In this document: piece after piece, positions 61,637-64,000 of the stretch
How positions within the stretch are numbered: position 1 is the stretch's first letter
Layout: each line of letters begins with the position of its first letter
Assembly (NCBI RefSeq): GCF_051465645.1
Contig: NZ_CP195790.1
Coordinates: forward strand, 2,542,001 to 2,606,000
DNA from: Planctomicrobium sp051465645
Lineage (GTDB): Bacteria; Planctomycetota; Planctomycetia; Planctomycetales; Planctomycetaceae
Length of the DNA: 64,000 nucleotides
Direction: 5' to 3'
Made by a program: the position numbers and the translations under genes
Notes under the pieces: model-generated
What the model saw: the letters and a program-made list of their open reading frames with translations, nothing else
Told to the model about the DNA's origin: nothing
Database searches by the model: none

Positions 61637-62485
61637 TTGATCATCCCGTTGCAGAACCTAGAACTCCATGTGGCTCATGGTTGCAACCTGACGTGTGAAA
61701 GCTGCGACCACTACAGCAACCAGGGACATACCGGACTGCTTTCAGTCGAGCAGGTGCAAGAATGGCTGGGCATCTGGAGTCGGCGGCTCTCGCCGGGGCA
61801 AGTCTCGCTCTTGGGAGGAGAACCGACGCTCAACCCGCACCTGGCGGACATCGTTCAGTTGGCCCGGGCTCACTGGCAGGAAGCCCGGCTGATCATGGTC
61901 ACGAATGGATTTCTGCTCTCCCGGCATCATCCCGATTTGCCACATGAACTGGCTGCCGCGAACGTAGAACTTCACATCTCGATTCATTTCGACTCGATGG
62001 AATACGAAGCAAGGCTGGAACCGGTGCGGCTCCTGATGGATCAATGGAAACGGGAGTTCGGCATTCAAGTGCGCTGGCGCCCTTCGGAATCGACTTGGAC
62101 AAGACGTTATCACGGCTGGGGATCGGAGATGAAGCCATTCACTGATAACGCCCCTCGCTCCAGCTGGGAGCACTGCCGGGCACGGTGGTGTGTGCAGTTG
62201 CATGAAGGACAACTCTGGAAATGTCCACCGCTGGCGTACCTACCGATGCAACGGCAACGACACCACATTGGCCCGGAATGGGATCCTTATCTGGCGTATC
62301 AGCCTTTATCGTCGAGCTGTACCGACGAGGAACTGGCAGAGTTTGTGGCCCGGGAAGACGAATCATGCTGTGCGATGTGCCCAGCCGTCCCCCCGCCATT
62401 CCTCCTGACCTCGCCTCTGGTACCGCTGGGGGAACTTTTGAAGCAGCATTCGTCATCACCAGAGAAGTCCCGGGACGTCCGGTGA
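61637..62485 (+). CDS. Radical SAM protein
   Basis: A 282-aa protein. Near the start is the radical SAM cluster CxxxCxxC (CNLTCESC). Further motifs are SLLGGEPTLNPHL (the GGE motif binding SAM) and VTNGF. More cysteines (EHCRARWCVQL...WKCPPLAY and CCAMC) lie in the C-terminal part and could hold an auxiliary cluster, SPASM-like but short. The substrate is unknown; between two glycosyltransferase genes it may modify a sugar or a peptide. The start is TTG at 61637, 61 nt after the previous gene. Confidence 0.85.
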   Translation: MIIPLQNLELHVAHGCNLTCESCDHYSNQGHTGLLSVEQVQEWLGIWSRRLSPGQVSLLGGEPTLNPHLADIVQLARAHWQEARLIMVTNGFLLSRHHPDLPHELAAANVELHISIHFDSMEYEARLEPVRLLMDQWKREFGIQVRWRPSESTWTRRYHGWGSEMKPFTDNAPRSSWEHCRARWCVQLHEGQLWKCPPLAYLPMQRQRHHIGPEWDPYLAYQPLSSSCTDEELAEFVAREDESCCAMCPAVPPPFLLTSPLVPLGELLKQHSSSPEKSRDVR

Positions 62486-62528
62486 TTTAGATAGCGGTGA
62501 AAACTTCTTGAAAGGACAGCAGCGGGCC

Positions 62529-64000
62529 ATGGCGAGCATCGGCGCTTTACTGACTGTTTACAAACGTCCCTATGCGTTGGCAGACCAGCTCTCCGCCATC
62601 CGCAACCAGAGCGTGCCTCCGTCACAGATCTGGTGTTTTGTGCAGGAACCGTCGTTGGAACTCTCTCACGAGATCCAATGTGCGGGATTTGACCGGGTGA
62701 TCGAATGCACCCCCAACAGCTTCTATCATTTCCGTTTTGCCGCGGCGCTGATGATGCCGACCGATTTCGTAGCGGTCTTAGATGACGATGCCATTCCCGG
62801 ACTGCGATGGTTCGAGAACTGTGTGCGGACATTCGCAAAGTGTCCCGGCATCCTGGGAACGCACGGTGCCCGGCTCCGCAGCCTGCAGAGTTATACCGAT
62901 CGAGACCGGCTGGGCTGGCTTCATCCGTCCTCTGAAACCGAGGAAGTCGACTATGTCGGACAGTCATGGTTTCTCCGGCCGCAGTGGATCCACACATTAT
63001 TTGCGGAACGACTCTCGACCGGCCTGAATGGAGAAGATATTGAGCTGGGAGCCCGGGCCTGGCGGATGGAGGGGATTCGCAGTTTTTGCCCACCGCATCC
63101 CCCAGACCATCCCGACTTGTGGGGCTGCCGCGATAATCGGCTCAACTCCGACTCGAATGCAAGTTCCCGTCGGGCCGGCTGGTTTCAGGAGCGGCTGCGG
63201 ATTCTCCAAGAAGAACACCGAGCAGGCTGGCGGCCTTTGTTCGAGCGTGCCTCAGAGCCACTCTTAAACAATATGCACCTCCGGCCCCGCGGTGCGCCGG
63301 TGCGGCCGGCCGCCTCTCCACGCGCCTCGGGGAATTTCAATTCCGATCACTCGAACGGATTCCAGTTATCGCTACCTCCTCCCGTTTTAAAGGAGGTCCG
63401 CCCAGACTGGGCTGTGGGCATGACGACAGCCCCACGTCGAAAGCCGACGCTGGAGCGATCGCTCACCAGTCTGATTGCCGCCGGTTGGAGTTCTCTTCGC
63501 CTTTTTGCGGAGCCGGGAACCGAGATCCCCACCCAGTTCGAACACCTGCCAATCACACAGCATGACAAGCAGTTGGGCGCGTTTCCAAACTGGTGTCTGG
63601 GGCTGGCGGAACTGGTGCTGCGGGAACCGCGGGCCGACGCCTATCTCATGTGCCAGGATGATGTCCTCTTTTCGGAAGGGCTGCGGGGATATCTCGAAGA
63701 GTCGCTTTGGCCCAGCCCGGAGGCGGGCGTGATTTCCGTCTATTGTCCCAACCATTATGCCACGAACCGAAATGTTGGATTTCATGTCGAAAACCGGGGC
63801 TGGCAGAGTTGCGGAGCGCTTGCCTATATCCTGCCCGCCGCTTCTGCACGGGCGTTGCTTTGCGATTTGAAGGTACAGGAACATCGTCTGAACGGTCCAG
63901 CGGAAGGACTACGGAACATCGACTCCGTGATCGGCCGCTGGTGCCTGGAGACGGGCAGAACCTACCTCGTCCACACCCCCAGCCTCGCCCAGCACATCGG
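62529..64000 (+). CDS. Two-domain glycosyltransferase, runs off the right end
   Basis: The frame is open from the ATG at 62529 (AAAGGA upstream) to the last base of the window, so at least 490 codons. The first half starts IGALLTVYKRPYALADQLSAIRNQSVPPSQIW and has LDDDAIPG, a GT2 domain with DxD. The second half begins near residue 290 with VGMTTAPRRKPTLERSLTSLIAAGW and repeats the layout of the gene at 60586 (GAFPNWCLGLAELVL, CQDDVLF, ALAYILPAASARALL). It therefore looks like a GT2 fused to a GT-A-like paralogous domain. The C-terminus lies outside the window. Confidence 0.8.
   Translation, partial: MASIGALLTVYKRPYALADQLSAIRNQSVPPSQIWCFVQEPSLELSHEIQCAGFDRVIECTPNSFYHFRFAAALMMPTDFVAVLDDDAIPGLRWFENCVRTFAKCPGILGTHGARLRSLQSYTDRDRLGWLHPSSETEEVDYVGQSWFLRPQWIHTLFAERLSTGLNGEDIELGARAWRMEGIRSFCPPHPPDHPDLWGCRDNRLNSDSNASSRRAGWFQERLRILQEEHRAGWRPLFERASEPLLNNMHLRPRGAPVRPAASPRASGNFNSDHSNGFQLSLPPPVLKEVRPDWAVGMTTAPRRKPTLERSLTSLIAAGWSSLRLFAEPGTEIPTQFEHLPITQHDKQLGAFPNWCLGLAELVLREPRADAYLMCQDDVLFSEGLRGYLEESLWPSPEAGVISVYCPNHYATNRNVGFHVENRGWQSCGALAYILPAASARALLCDLKVQEHRLNGPAEGLRNIDSVIGRWCLETGRTYLVHTPSLAQHI

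Noticed and set aside
1..64000. CRISPR arrays or rRNA genes
   Set aside because: No regularly spaced direct repeats and no rRNA-like sequence were seen.

Overview
The window looks like chromosomal DNA of a planctomycete. It holds two DUF1559 proteins with prepilin-type N-termini, a PSCyt1/DUF1549/DUF1553 protein with a DUF1501 partner, many short secreted enzymes with twin-arginine or lipoprotein signals, a DUF6800-like small basic protein, and mostly monocistronic genes separated by clear intrinsic terminators. Species cannot be named from the sequence.

Positions 1 to about 33,700 are an ordinary backbone: a left-truncated CBM9-like protein, DUF1559 plus lipoprotein, an Uup-type ABC-F ATPase, an anti-sigma-factor-like protein, a BON-domain membrane protein, an Rrf2 regulator, a GH38-related protein lacking the usual nucleophile motif, UbiE/MenG, a Gfo/Idh/MocA oxidoreductase, TrmL, a PIG-L deacetylase, a DUF6800-like protein, a NIPSNAP protein, a membrane/TPR protein, ComEC, a sugar isomerase, LamG, bestrophin, PfpI, ThiS and lactonase genes.

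A tRNA-Ser(CGA) at 33,737-33,823 marks the edge of an apparent integrative element. Downstream lie a tyrosine recombinase and a large serine recombinase that overlap by ATGA. Next is a leftward four-gene set (zinc-ribbon membrane protein, DUF2167, J-domain membrane protein, lipoprotein), divergent from an XRE regulator. Then comes a GC-rich rightward operon, 41,244-44,813: three small unknown proteins followed by a ubiquitin-like protein, an E2-like protein with a large RING/treble-clef-like cysteine array, a JAMM/JAB peptidase and a ThiF/E1 enzyme. The order Ubl-E2-JAB-E1 matches bacterial Ubl-conjugation (Bil-type) operons. This is the most interesting part of the window. The operon is preceded by a 40-bp element repeated exactly 147 bp apart, and most of its spacers carry a hairpin just upstream of the next start codon.

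After a strong terminator come scars: an IS110 transposase fragment and an MFS fragment. A two-component system (46,023-48,052) is divergent from a PSCyt1/DUF1553 - esterase (with an in-frame TGA) - DUF1501 operon. From 53,700 to 59,300 there are decayed IS elements: IS1182-like, IS5-like with intact CTAG target duplication, and IS630-like. They flank a GT2-GT4 fusion glycosyltransferase. The right end (60,586-64,000) is a surface-glycan-like cluster: a putative glycosyltransferase, a radical SAM protein, and a two-domain glycosyltransferase that runs off the window and whose second domain is a paralogue of the first gene.
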